DNA of 64,000 nucleotides from contig CM019708.1 in the NCBI GenBank assembly GCA_009760885.1, positions 16,560,090-16,624,089 on the forward strand, in the 5' to 3' direction. Positions 1 to 10,559 of the stretch are shown here, one piece after another. Source of the DNA: Achatina immaculata. Taxonomy: Eukaryota > Mollusca > Gastropoda > Stylommatophora > Achatinidae. The translations under genes were made by a program, and so were the position numbers. The stretch's first letter is position 1. The number at the start of each line of letters is the position of its first letter. Below the pieces are notes generated by a model. That model searched no databases. It had not been told where the DNA came from and saw only the letters and a program-made list of their open reading frames with translations.

Positions 1-78
1 AGTATTGTAATATATAAAAAAAGAAAGAAAATGGTATTAAAATTAGGAAAAATAAATATTTGTGTCTCTCTTTTTAAG

Positions 79-447
79 GGTTACAACGAGCTGAGGATTG
101 ACATGGAACTTGAAGGACGTAAATATTTCGCTGACTACTCAAACTTTAGTGTTGGTGATGAGGTCTCCAAGTACAAGCTCTCAGTGAGTGGCTACAGCGG
201 TACGACGGGTGATAGTCTGGCCTATCATGATGGTGCACTGTTCAGCACATTCGATCAAGATAATGACGTTGCTTCCCCTGTAAACAGTGCCCAGCGTTGG
301 TATGGAGCCTGGTGGTATTATCAAAACAGCTTTGCTTCCAACCTGAACGGTGTATGGGGATTAAACAATACCAGCGGAGCAATCTGGGGTCATCTTAGTA
401 GTCTTCAGGCACTGTCTGCTGTAGAGATGAAGATACGACATATTTAG
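79..447 (+). CDS. FReD (fibrinogen C-terminal domain) terminal exon, + strand gene
   Basis: This is the last exon of a secreted-type fibrinogen-related protein (FREP/ficolin/tenascin superfamily, typically an extracellular lectin or adhesion domain). A pyrimidine-rich tract ending in AG at 77-78 gives the acceptor, and translation then runs GYNELRID to the stop at 445-447. The exon starts at the same residue and phase (GY.ELR) as the minus-strand exon at 31976. Visible hallmarks are FSVGDEVSKYKLSVSGYSG, the calcium-loop motif TFDQDND, AWWY, SNLNG and the terminal EMKIRH. The two cysteines that flank AWWY in this family are both serine here (VNSAQ and YQNSF), so the second conserved disulfide is missing. 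Upstream exons are outside the window. In-frame sequence before 79 is intron. It could be a divergent functional paralogue or an early pseudogene; the frame itself is intact. Confidence 0.88.
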   Translation, partial: GYNELRIDMELEGRKYFADYSNFSVGDEVSKYKLSVSGYSGTTGDSLAYHDGALFSTFDQDNDVASPVNSAQRWYGAWWYYQNSFASNLNGVWGLNNTSGAIWGHLSSLQALSAVEMKIRHI

Positions 448-582
448 ATGATTAAAGTGTATGAACCTACATTTTGGAAACATTAAATTAGAGTTTTAAA
501 GTTCTATAATACTGTTACCAAGGTTTTTGCACATGGAAAAGCGTTGATTATAATCTGTGCTCCAGCAGCGTTAAGTGAGACA

Positions 583-868
583 GTTTCTCTTAGAATTTCT
601 CCTGTTGCAAACATAAGTTAGATTGTGTTGCTTAGAGTTTCTGTTGCTGCAAACATAAGTTATATTGTGTTGCTTAGAGTTTCTGTTGCTGCAAACATAA
701 GTTAGATTGTGTTGCTTAGAGTTTCTGTTGCTGCAAACATAAGTTATATTGTGTTGCTTAGAGTTTCTGTTGCTGCAAACATAAGTTAGATTGTGTTGCT
801 TAGAGTTTCTGTTGCTGCAAACATAAGTTAGATTGTGTTGCTTAGAGTTTCTGTTACTGCAAACATAA
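583..868. repeat. 42-bp minisatellite, about 6.5 copies
   Basis: Tandem copies of a 42-bp unit containing GTTTCTGTTGCTGCAAACAT, with the first and last copies diverged. The period is a multiple of three, so a false reading frame stays open on the minus strand. It lies 135 bp after the stop of the + strand FReD exon, and no polyadenylation signal was seen between them. Confidence 0.9.
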
Positions 869-1084
869 ATGATTTTTTTTTGTCTGAGACTCAATAAGTG
901 ATCTAATTGAACAGTCAGGTGTTGTTTTTCATTTTAATTGGTATGCAACAAGGATGTGTGTTATTCATGCAAAGATATTGGACGGTGCAAATCAAACAGC
1001 GTAATAAGGCTTGACAAAACAAAAGCCCCGTGTAAGATTCCTGCAGCCCTCAGCTGGTCACGAGTCAGTGCTTCAGACTTTGTC

Positions 1085-2335
1085 TTTCATATGAGCATGT
1101 GGTAACTGTCTTCACTCTCACACGATTTGTAAGATAGTCTACAGTCTGCTTGTTTACTGTGAATCTTACAGCGAATATCTTATTTTGGAGATATTTGATG
1201 AATCCGCATGAAAGAAAAGCATTGTAGGTTGGATCTTACGATGTATAATTATTTCATTTAGAAATGACTCCCCTGCTCTTTCCACGTTTTGAAAATACCG
1301 TTTAGCTAGAACTGGTCATCTGGCCATGATGTTACGGGATGTTCTGTTATATGGCTTCTAGCAGGCACTGGCAGCAACAAGGTGGAGGAGGGAACTCAGG
1401 AGTGTGTGTTTACAGGCTGCATCTAAGCCAGGGAATTTCTATGTCATGACCTCATTTCCTTTTGGGGGACACTATTTCAGCACACATTAAAGACTTAGCT
1501 TTCGACCTTCTCTTGATGCCAGTCTTTGAACTCTTCTGTAGCATATACATTCAAAAGCATTTATGTGTTTCTCACATGTTTTGTTAAGTGTCCATGTCTC
1601 ACAGCATATGTTGCGATGGGAAATATGTATGCCCTTAAAAATCTTATTTTTGTAGTTCTGTCTGTTCCTCTCCACAGCTTTTTCAGTTGTTTTACTTTCT
1701 GTAATTTCCCTCATTGTATCTCCATTAATAGTTAGTAATGATCCAAGATATTCAAAGCTCTCCACTTCTTCTAGTTTTTCCTCATTGAAACATATTTCAG
1801 CTGCCTTGTTTGTTTTGTCATTCGTCATCAATTTTGTTTTCTTCGCATTAAGATAGAGGTTTTGCTCTTCACTATTCTTAAGGACTGACATAATTAGTTT
1901 TTCCATTCCTTTTTGTGTTGTGGACAGTAATACTGTGCCATAAGCATATCTAATCTTTGGTATTTCATAACCTCCAATTGTTATGGCATCGTAATATTCT
2001 TTGTCTACATCTTCTCTAACATTCCTCATTATATTTTCAGTACACAAGTTAAATAAGTAGGGTGACAATATGCACCCCTGACGGACCCCTTGTTTTATAT
2101 CAAACCAAGTTGTTGTTTCACCATTTATTCTTACTGCTGCTTGTTGGCATAGTTACAGCAGTGATATTAATTGTATCACATGTATTCGAAATTCCTTTTT
2201 TTCCCATTATTTCTAAAATTCTCTGGTGTTGTACACAATCAAATGTCTTTGAGTAGTCTATAAAGGATAAATATAGCTTCACATTAAACTTTCTCCATTT
2301 CTCTATTATTAATCTGCTATTAATAGATATCATAT
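1085..2335 (-). mobile_element. LINE family A, 5'-truncated copy with alternative 3' tail
   Basis: Minus-strand translation shows the C-terminal half of a LINE reverse transcriptase: YSKTFDCVQHQRI, MSPYLFNL, RYA.GTVLLSTTQKGMEKL, FEYLGSL, then ETWTLNK and HINAFEC. The catalytic YADD is replaced by YAYG (1937-1948) and there are stops and frameshifts, so the copy is dead. After FEC..YRRVQR the sequence leaves the usual family A 3' end and runs through SREGRKLSL-stop into a roughly 400-bp noncoding tail. The same join and tail recur in opposite orientation at 7978-8480. The 5' truncation point abuts an AT-rich stretch and the hexamer array. Confidence 0.82.
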
Positions 2336-2383
2336 TCTTCGTTTATTATTATATAATAATATTAATATATCACATACTACACA

Positions 2384-3168
2384 CCCCAAAAAAAACAACT
2401 AAAGACCACGAAAACTGTGTGCACCAAGAACAAGAATAAGAACAATAAAGAAAAAATGAGGAAGAACAAAAACAAGAACAAGAACAATAACAAAAACAAG
2501 AGCAAGAACAAGAACAAGAACAAGAGCAAGAACAAGAACAAGAGCAAGAACAAGAACAAGAGCAAGAACAAGAGCAAGAACTATAACACAAACAATAACA
2601 AGAACAAGAACAATAGCAAGAACAAGAACAAGAACAATAACAAAAACAAGAACAAGAACAATAACAAAAACAAGAGCAAGAAAAAGAACAAGAACAATAA
2701 CAAGAACAACAGCAAGAATAAGAACAAGAACAATAACAAAAACAAGAGCAAGAACAAGAACAATGACAAAAACAATAACAAGAACAAGAACAATAACAAA
2801 AACAAGAACAAGAACAATAACAAAAACAAGAGCAAGAACAAGAGCAAGAACAAAAACAAGAACAAGAACAATAACAAGAATAAGAGCAAGAACAATAACA
2901 AAAACAAGAGCAAGAACAAGAACAATAACAAGAACAAGAGCAAGAACAATAACAAAAACAAGAACAAGAAGAAAAACAAAAACAATAACAATAACAAAAA
3001 CAGGAACAAGAACAAGAACAAAAACACGATCAAGAACAAGAACAAGAACAAGATCAAAAACAATAACAAGAACAAAAACAAAAACAAGAGCAAGAACAAG
3101 AACAAGATCAAGATCAAGAACAAGAACAAGAACACGAGCAAGAACAAGAACAAGAACAATAACTCTTC
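2384..3168. repeat. (AACAAG/AACAAT) 6-bp-type array, left block
   Basis: An AAC-AAG/AAT/AAA trinucleotide-to-hexanucleotide array of nearly 0.8 kb. Purines dominate the + strand, so all six frames stay open for long stretches. A matching array lies at 4056-4485, with an RNase H-encoding LINE fragment between the two. Confidence 0.95.
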
Positions 3169-4055
3169 TTCTTCTTCGTACGCAGTGTCTGTCTATACCT
3201 GCAGTCCTGTCTCTTGACAAATTTCAGTTTTTGTAATTCATGTATGGAACCGTAGAGCTTATCTTCATTAGTGGTTTCACTGGGCCAGTAATTATTTCTC
3301 AGTGTTTCATAGTTGGTGCAGTTCTGGAGGATATGTTCCACAGTTTGGGGCACCTGGGCACATGTGCATAGATTAGTAATACCAACCTTAAACTTTGTAT
3401 ACATATGACTTCGGAGTCGGCTGTGTCCTGTTCGGAGACGGAAGATGGTGACTTGTTCCTTTCTGTTTAGCATGTGATAGTCATCGTGTGGTGGTTTTTG
3501 AGGCTTCCTGTAGGTTTTTATCATGCTTTTCTTCTGATTATAGGTGATTGGTATATCTGGTTGCTCCATTTCAGTGCCCTCTTTGGTCAGACGGTCAGCT
3601 TTCTCATTGCCTGGTATCCCACAGTGAGAGGGAATCCATTGCAAAGTGACTCCATGTTGTAAGCCAATTTTTGACAAGGCATCTTTAAGGTCTGGTAGTT
3701 TGTTGCACTGAAGAGCTTCCAGTACTGATCTTGCATCTGTGAGAATTACTACGGGGCACGTATCAATTCTGGAGTCTGACAGTTTTTCAACTGCAGCCCT
3801 AACTTCTGCATCAAAGTTGTTGCAGTGTTTTCCAGTGGGTATGGAAATCTTGTCAGTGGTGTTGTTTGGATATTCAATATGTGCTCCTGCCCCTCCATTC
3901 TTTATGGCATTATGTGCAGATCCATTTGTATACACACGTATCCAGGTGTCACATAGATAGTTATCATCAAGAACACTAAGTGTGGCTGTTGATCTTACAA
4001 GACTGCTTTGCATCTCACTATTCTGCACACCTTTCACTTCAGTCTGAATAGTTAT
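3169..4055 (-). mobile_element. LINE fragment: RNase H plus CCHC C-terminal region
   Basis: An open minus-strand frame of about 285 residues encodes the C-terminal part of an RNase H-bearing non-LTR retrotransposon polyprotein (I/Jockey-like group). Visible RNase H landmarks are VYTNGSA (first catalytic Asp changed to Asn, codon 3924-3926), FDAEVRAAVEKL, ILTDARSVLEAL, LQWIPSHCGIPGNEKADRL. Downstream are RLRTGHSRL and a zinc-knuckle-like C-x-C-x7-H-x4-C (CTCAQVPQTVEHILQNC). No stop interrupts the fragment, but the RT and endonuclease are absent. It sits exactly between two blocks of the same hexamer repeat, and the frame runs on into both. The 3' side (3169) passes into the hexamer through a short GAA-rich stretch, so the array may have grown from the element's simple-repeat tail. 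Confidence 0.85.
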
Positions 4056-4485
4056 GTGTGTAAAGAACAATAACAAAAACAAGAGCAAGAACAAGAACAA
4101 AAACAACAGCAAGAACAAGAACAATAACAAAAACAAGAGCAAGAACAAGAACAATAACAAAAATAAGAGTAAGAACAAGAACAAGAACAATAACAAAAAT
4201 AAGAGTAAGAACAAGAACAAGAACAATAACAAAAATAAGAGTAAGAACAAGAACAATAACAATAACAAGAACAATAACAAAAATAAGAGCAATAACAAGA
4301 ACAAGAACAATAACAAAATAAGAGCAATAACAAGAACAAGAACAATAACACAAATAAGAGTAAGAACAAGAACAATAACAAAAATAAGAGTAAGAACAAG
4401 AACAAGAACAATAACAAAAATAAGAGTAAGAACAAGAACAATAACAAAAACAAAAAGCAAGAACAAGAACAAGAAGAAACAATCA
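4056..4485. repeat. (AACAAG/AATAAG) array, right block
   Basis: Same composition as 2384-3168 but with more AATAAGAGTAAG variants. It probably belonged to one array with the left block, or was copied together with the LINE fragment. Confidence 0.92.
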
Positions 4486-4544
4486 GAAAATGTTGACACT
4501 TCATGAAATCAAATCACATAACAAAATGTCTGTCATTATATGTT

Positions 4545-5110
4545 AACAGAAAGGAAATTAGAATTTGAACTGCAAAAGCAGCATTGACCTTCAAGAATCT
4601 TGAGAAAATATGGCATTCAAAATTTATAAGCACAAAAACCAAGTTAAGACTATTCAATTTAAATGTAATATCCAATCTCATTTATGTTTGTGAAAGCTGG
4701 AAAACAGCTAAAGAAGTAAACAAGAAATTAGACTCTTGTGAAAACAAATGTCTCAGGAAAATACTCGGTGTAAAGCGGAACGAATTCAAGAACAACACAG
4801 AAATAAGACAGATGAGCAAACAACAACCTGTCTCATGGGTGATAAGAAAAAGAAGACGGACATATGTTGGTCTTGTGCTGAGAAGAAACAATCAGAGAAT
4901 CCCAAAACAAGCTATCATGTGGACTACACAAGACCGAAGAAAAAGAGGTCGATCACGTGAAACTCTAAAGAGGACATTGTTATACGAGAGCCCACCTGAG
5001 TGTGCAAAACATTCCTTGATGAGATTAAAGAGCTCGCCGGAAACATGAAAACTTGGCAAACTGCCATGAGAGCCTATGTGACGTTTAACAGGATGGGAGG
5101 GATGTAAGAT
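4545..5110 (+). mobile_element. LINE family B, 3' fragment
   Basis: Plus-strand translation gives the post-RT C-terminal region of an APE-type LINE: FKNLEKIWHSKFISTKTKLRL, LIYVCESWKT, CLRKILGVK, QPVSWVIRKRRRTYVGLVLR, KRGRSRETLKRTL. It matches, with differences, the minus-strand copy at 47712-48815 and the fragment at 62131. The reading frame stays open from about 4584 to a stop near 5048, but the element is 5'-truncated and the domain is incomplete. Its end is near 5106, by comparison with the 47.7 kb copy. Confidence 0.8.
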
Positions 5111-5299
5111 GTAAGAAGATATGTGACTCTCATATTAATAATACATCTACTTCAATATCATACATCTACTTCAATCTGGCCCTTCTTCACATAGAAGGTC
5201 TCACTATGCTGTATTATGCAATCGCACTAATGTTCGACTCAAAACAAAGCTACATCAACAACTCGTGCGTTAGCATCAAAGTACTTAGCAACGAATATT

Positions 5300-5483
5300 A
5301 AAGTAAGAGAACACATTTTGTAAGTTTAGACCTCGAAAAAATCGTAGACAAAGCATTTTGATTTTTTAGAAATTTAATCCTACACAACTGTGTACTCTTA
5401 CTTTACCGCCTAATCCTACACAACTGTGTACTCTTACTTTACCGCCTAATCCTACACAACTGTGTACTCTTACTTTACCGCAT
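5300..5483. repeat. Inverted and tandem copies related to the 1301-bp unit
   Basis: 5302-5360 (AAAGTAAGAGAACACA and CCTCGAAAAAATCGTAGACA) matches 9416-9475 and 10717-10776 in the 1301-bp units. It is followed at 5372-5483 by three 36-bp tandem copies ending TACTCTTACTTTACCG, which are the reverse complement of the same motif. The whole can form a hairpin. The surrounding 5111-5299 and 5484-5765 hold nothing I recognise. Confidence 0.6.
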
Positions 5484-5767
5484 GAAAGGCTCGTTGTTTC
5501 CTATTTATTAAAAAAAATGGTTCCAGCAATGTATATTATTCTCGTACTAACTCACGAAACATCATGTTCAAACTTGCGGAGTGCTCATGGCTGCACTTTA
5601 CCATCACAAAAAAAAATGACTCAAATCAAATCTCAAAATATATGAAATACAACAAATATAAATGGAAAATTGAGACATTATGTATGTACTACAGATGAAC
5701 ACTGACAAATGTATAAGTGCTCATAAGTGAGTTATGTTTGTACACATATGGTTGGAGCACTTGAAAG

Positions 5768-7188
5768 CAGTCTTGGAGAACGGTATAGTCCTTCTTTCTG
5801 TTACTATAACCAACTCATTGGAGAACTTCAGTTCTTCTTTCTGTTACTGTAACCAACTCATTGGAGAACGGTATAGTCCTTCTTTCTGTTACTGTAACCA
5901 ACTCATTAGAGAACTTCAGTCCTTCTTTCTGTTGCTGTAACCAACTCATTGGAGAACTTCAGTCCTTCTTTCTGTTACTGTAACCAACTCATTGGAGAAC
6001 GGTATAGTCCTTCTTTCTGTTACTGTAACCAACTCATTAGAGAACTTCAGTCCTTCTTTCTGTTACTGTAACCAACTCATTGGAGAACGGTATAGTCCTT
6101 CTTTCTGTTACTATAACCAACTGATTGGAGAACGGTATAGTCCTTCTTTCTGTTACTGTAACCAACTCATTGGAGAACTTCAGTCCTTCTTTCTGTTACT
6201 ATAACCAACGCATTGGAGAACGGTATAGTCCTTCTTTCTGTTACTATAACCAACTCATTGGAGAACTTCAGTCCTTCTTTCTGTTACTATAACCAAACTT
6301 ATTGTAGAACGGTATAGTCCTTCTTTCTGTTACTATAACCAACTCATTGGAGAACGGTATAGTCCTTCTTTCTGTTACTGTAACCAACTCATTGGAGAAC
6401 TTCAGTCCTTCTTTCTGTTACTATAACCAACTCATTGGAGAACGGTATAGTCCTTCTTTCTGTTATTGTAACCAACTCATTGGAGAACGGTATAGTCCTT
6501 CTTTCTGTTACTATAACCAACTCATTGGAGAACGGTATAGTCCTTCTTTCTGTTACTGTAACCAACTCATTGGAGAACTTCAGTCCTTCTTTCTGTCACT
6601 GTAACCAACTCATTGGAGAACAGTATAGTCCTTCTTTCTATTACTATAACCAACTCATTGGAGAACGGTATAGTCCTTCTTTCTGTTACTATAACCAACT
6701 CATTGGAGAACGGTATAGTCCTTCTTTCTGTTACTATAACCAACTCATTGGAGAACGGTATAGTCCTTCTTTCTGTTACTATAACCAACTCATTGGAGAA
6801 CGGTATAGTCCTTCTTTCTGTTACTATAACCAACTCATTGGAGAACGGTATAGTCCTTCTTTCTGTTACTATAACCAACTCATTGGAGAACGGTATAGTC
6901 CTTCTTTCTGTTACTATAACCAACTCATTGGAGAACGGTATAGTCCTTCTTTCTGTTACTATAACCAACTCATTGGAGAACGGTATAGTCCTTCTTTCTG
7001 TTACTATAACCAACTCATTGGAGAACGGTATAGTCCTTCTTTCTGTTACTATAACCAACTCATTGGAGAACGGTATAGTCCTTCTTTCTGTTACTATAAC
7101 CAACTCATTGGAGAACGGTATAGTCCTTCTTTCTGTTACTATAACCAAACTCATTGGAGAACGGTATAGTCCTTCTTTCCGTTATTGC
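5768..7188. repeat. 45-bp minisatellite, about 31 copies
   Basis: The unit contains CATTGGAGAACGGTATAGTC and CTTCTTTCTGTTACTATAAC. The 5' half mixes CGGTATAG and CTTCAG variants, while 6660-7140 is almost homogeneous. The 15-codon period keeps frames open on both strands, which explains protein-like repeats such as NQLIGERYSPSFCYY; I do not regard them as coding. Confidence 0.95.
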
Positions 7189-7977
7189 AACCAGCGCCTG
7201 TTCATCTAATGGACGTTCCAGTAAAACTCTAGAACAGCGCCTTATTTTCCAGGCTGTCTTTCTCCACCCAGTTATCTCCAACCAACTATCTCCACCCATC
7301 TGTCTCCATCCAGCTATCTCCACTCAGCTGTCTCCACCTAGCTATCTTTACCCAGCTATCACCACCCATGTGTCTCCACCCAGCTATCTCCACCCATGTG
7401 TCTCCACCCAGATATCTCCACTCAACTATCTCCACCCATCTATCTCCACCCAGATATCTCCACCCATCTGTCTCCACCCATCTGTCTCCACCCATCTGTC
7501 TCCATCCAGCTGTCTTCACTCACCTATCTCTACCCAGCTGTCTCAAAACAGTTATCTCCACCCAGCCGTTTCCACTCAGCTATCTCCGTCCAGCTGTCTC
7601 CACTCAGCTATCTCCATCGAGCTGTCTCCACTCAGCTATCTCCATCGAGCTGTCTCCACTCAGCTATCTCCATCGAGCTGTCTCCACTCAGCTATCTCCA
7701 TCGAGCTGTCTCCACTCAGCTATCTCCATCGAGCTGTCTCCACTCAGCTATCTCCATCGAGCTGTCTCCACTCAGCTATCTCCATCGAGCTGTCTCCACT
7801 CAGCTATCTCCACCCAGCTGTCTCCACTCAGCTATCTCCACCCAGCTGTCTCCAATCAGTTATCTCCACCCAGCTGTCTCCACCCAGCTGTTCCATTCAA
7901 CTATCTCCACCCAGCTGTTCCATTCAGCTATCTCCACACAGCTGTTCCATTCAGCTATCACCACCCAGGTGTCTCCA
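7189..7977. repeat. 14-bp minisatellite with homologous flank (copy 1)
   Basis: From 7253 to 7977 the unit is TCTCCACCCAGCTA-like (14 bp, about 52 units), with a more uniform block at 7600-7800 where units alternate as a 28-mer (ACTCAGCTATCTCCATCGAG). The roughly 65-bp flank 7189-7252 (GGACGTTCCAGTAAAACTCT, CGCCTTATTTTCCAGGCTGT) is homologous, inverted, to 21155-21240. The same 14-bp repeat recurs inverted at 20481-21150. Confidence 0.92.
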
Positions 7978-8480
7978 ATGCGTTTGAATGTAAATTCTAC
8001 AGAAGAGTTCAAAGATTCGCATCAAGAGATGGTCGAAAGCTGAGTCTTTAATGTGTGCTGAAATAGTGCCCCCCCCCCTAAAAAAAAAGGAAATGAGGTC
8101 ATGACATAGAAATTCCCTGGCTTAGATGCAGCCTGTAAACACACACTCCTGAGTTCCCTCCTCCACCTTGTTGCTGCCAGTGCCTGCTAGAAGCCATATA
8201 ACAGAACATCCCGTAACATCATGGCCAGATGACCAGTTCTAGCTAAACGGTATTTTCAAAACGTGGAAAGAGCAGGGGAATCATTTCTAAATGAAATAAT
8301 TATACGTCGTAAGATCCAACCCACAATGCTTTTCTTTCATTCAGATTCATCAAATATCTCCAAAATAAGATATTCGCTGTAAGATTCACAGTAAACAAGC
8401 AGACTGTATGACTCTGTCTTACAAATCGTGTGAGCGTGAAGACATTTACCACATGCTCATGTGAAAGAAATATACAAAGT
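7978..8480 (+). mobile_element. LINE family A 3' end with alternative tail (+ copy)
   Basis: The + strand encodes AFEC.FYRRVQRF then SRDGRKLSL-stop, followed by the same roughly 400-bp tail as the minus copy at 1085-1555, including a C-run at 8071-8079. The 5' truncation point is the exact end of the 14-bp minisatellite. Together the two copies form an inverted repeat separated by about 6.4 kb. Confidence 0.8.
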
Positions 8481-8496
8481 TTTAAATTTAGCGATG

Positions 8497-8815
8497 TAAG
8501 GTGTTTAGTCTGTCAGCAACTACAACTAGTAAGCTCACATCAACAACTACAACTAGTAAGCTCACATCAACAACTACAACTAGTAAGCTCACATCAATAA
8601 CTACAACTAGTAAGCTCACATCAACAACTACAACTAGTAAGCTCACATCAACAACTACAACTAGTAAGCTCACATCAACAACTACAACTAGTAAGCTCAC
8701 ATCAACAACTACAACTAGTAAGCTCACATCAACAACTACAACTAGTAAGCTCACATCAACAACTACAACTAGTAAGCTCACATCAACAACTACAACTAGT
8801 AAGCTCACATCAGGC
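8497..8815. repeat. 27-bp minisatellite, about 12 copies
   Basis: A very regular unit containing CAACTACAACTAGTAAGCTC. Only one or two substitutions are seen among copies, implying recent expansion or homogenisation. 8816-8931 has no recognised content. Confidence 0.95.
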
Positions 8816-9258
8816 CAAAGAGGGTCAGAAACTGCTATCAACAATAACTGAGCTCACATTCTACTCTAACAAACTGCCAATACATTTCTGTCCTAAGAAG
8901 GATAGCAATTATTACTTTCACTCCATAAAGCGAAAGCACTGAGTAACTACTATACACGTAGTCTAGAATACATCAAGTCATGATTTAAAAACCTAAATGA
9001 ACAAGCCTATAAAAATTACCATACCATAACATTCCCAACACAGTTTTCAAACATACGATAAATAGTGTATACGTATACAACTATACTTATGGTTTTGGCT
9101 ACACGCAAGAGATACTTCGGTACTGGTCCCAGAACGTTTTCTTTCAGTTACAGTTTTACATTCATTTTTTTCATTTTTTGTTATTTCGTTTACATAAGCT
9201 TGATGTGAATCTATACTTTGTCTCCTCTCTCTGATTCTTCGTCCTGTATGCTTTTGTC

Positions 9259-9283
9259 TGATGAAGGCTTGCGCCGAAAGTCA
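9259..9283 (+). ncRNA. Hammerhead-ribozyme-like core (copy 1)
   Basis: The order CTGATGA (9259-9265), A-GGC-TTGC-GCC (helix II with 4-nt loop, 9266-9276), GAAA (9277-9280), GTC (9281-9283) matches the hammerhead core: CUGAUGA, helix II, GAAA, cleavage triplet. TTGT before the core can pair with ACAA after GTC as proximal helix I. Helix III is almost absent, and one base shorter than the GAAAC-GUC minimal form I recall from Penelope-like elements, so activity may require a dimer or be lost. AAATAATAAA follows at 9300-9309. Confidence 0.5.
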
Positions 9284-9517
9284 CAACTTTGTGGTCGTTA
9301 AATAATAAAGACGTCCTAATTTTTTTCCTAGATGATACATTTTAGTGTTCAAACATGAACATTTTCCTAGGTAACAATTTTTCATAAATGGGAAATAACA
9401 AGGCTTTCGTACTGTAAAGTAAGAGAACACAGTTTTGTGGGATTATACCTCGAAAAAATCGTAGACAAAACACTTTAGTGAGATGCGAGAGAAATAAAAA
9501 TCACAAGAGAATTACGA

Positions 9518-9614
9518 ATACCTGCTATTCGAACCACGGACTCCAGTAGGATTACCAGCCCTCTAGCCACGAGAGAACAGCGTACTAACGACCTGCGCTA
9601 ACCCGCACCTCCAA
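9518..9614 (-). mobile_element. tRNA-like (SINE head) segment in 1301-bp unit, copy 1
   Basis: On the minus strand an A-box-like TTAGCGCAGG is followed about 60 nt later by a good B box, GGTTCGAATAG (9525-9535), in a roughly 93-nt segment starting GGAGGTGCGGG. This is the layout of a tRNA-derived pol III promoter. The acceptor arm does not close well, so it is a SINE head or tRNA relic rather than a functional tRNA. Confidence 0.55.
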
Positions 9615-10559
9615 AAAAAGGTGTTTGTAAGCGTAGTCATTAGTAACTGTTCAGTAGACACGAGGGGCCGTGACACCCGAAAAGAAACGAGGTCACGACA
9701 TAGAAGTTCCGTAGCTTAGATTCAGTCTCTCTAGGAGGGTCCAGCTTTAAACAAATATACACACGGTCTCCTGCCGTGTCTGGTGAATACTTGAACAACA
9801 ATAACAACGAACGAATACTTATTACATGAAGTTAGTTTCAGGTATATGAGGACCTAGGTAGTCCTCATGCTAACTAACCTACTGGTCTCTACATAATCCT
9901 AATCATCAATAATCCTGCTTGGTCAGCTCTACCTCTTTTATATGACTGGGATTTTCTCAGCCCCTATCTAGAAACTTCTGTCTCGAGGTCTCAATCTTCG
10001 CACGAGAAACACTGTTTACTTAACCTTCAACACTGTGAAAATCTTAGGTTCTAACAAATAATCTTTGTGCCCAAATTCACAGTTTGCTGTGACCGTTTCT
10101 AACATTACTCTGAGCCAACAGTCACTTTTTCACGAGAATTTTGTCTGGCGTCAAAACATGACCTATAAAATCCTAGTATAACAATTAGTGATTTGTTTCG
10201 TCCGTAGGTCATTGAAAGTTCACACTCCAAGGGAAAGCACTGAGTAACTACTATACACGTAGTCTAGAATACATCAAGTCATGATTTAAAAACCTAAATG
10301 AACAAGCCTATAAAAATTACCATACCATAACATTCCCAACACAGTTTTCAAACATACGATAAATAGTGTATACGTATACAACTATACTTATGGTTTTGGC
10401 TACACGCAAGAGATACTTCGGTACTGGTCCCAGAACGTTTTCTTTCAGTTACAGTTTTACATTCATTTTTTTCATTTTTTGTTATTTCGTTTACATAAGC
10501 TTGATGTGAATCTATACTTTGTCTCCTCTCTCTGATTCTTCGTCCTGTATGCTTTTGTC

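Larger units (their letters stand above)
8932..10232. repeat. 1301-bp tandem unit, copy 1
   Basis: Direct tandem duplication: 8932-10232 and 10233-11533 align at a constant offset of 1301 bp and look identical on reading. The unit has no long reading frame. It holds a hammerhead-like core (9259-9283), an AAATAATAAA sequence just after it, a minus-strand tRNA-like segment (about 9520-9612), and a stretch near 9665-9740 (GAGGTCACGACATAGAAGTT) resembling the alternative tail of LINE A. It may be a Penelope-like or retrozyme-like terminal unit, or an ordinary duplication carrying TE pieces. Confidence 0.9.

Noticed and set aside
583..868. CRISPR-like regular repeats (also at 8497-8815)
   Set aside because: Units are contiguous with no unique spacers, and the DNA is eukaryotic.
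5768..7209. Protein-like repeats NQLIGERYSPSFCYY and others on both strands
   Set aside because: The 45-bp period keeps several frames open at once; there is no start context, domain or exon boundary.
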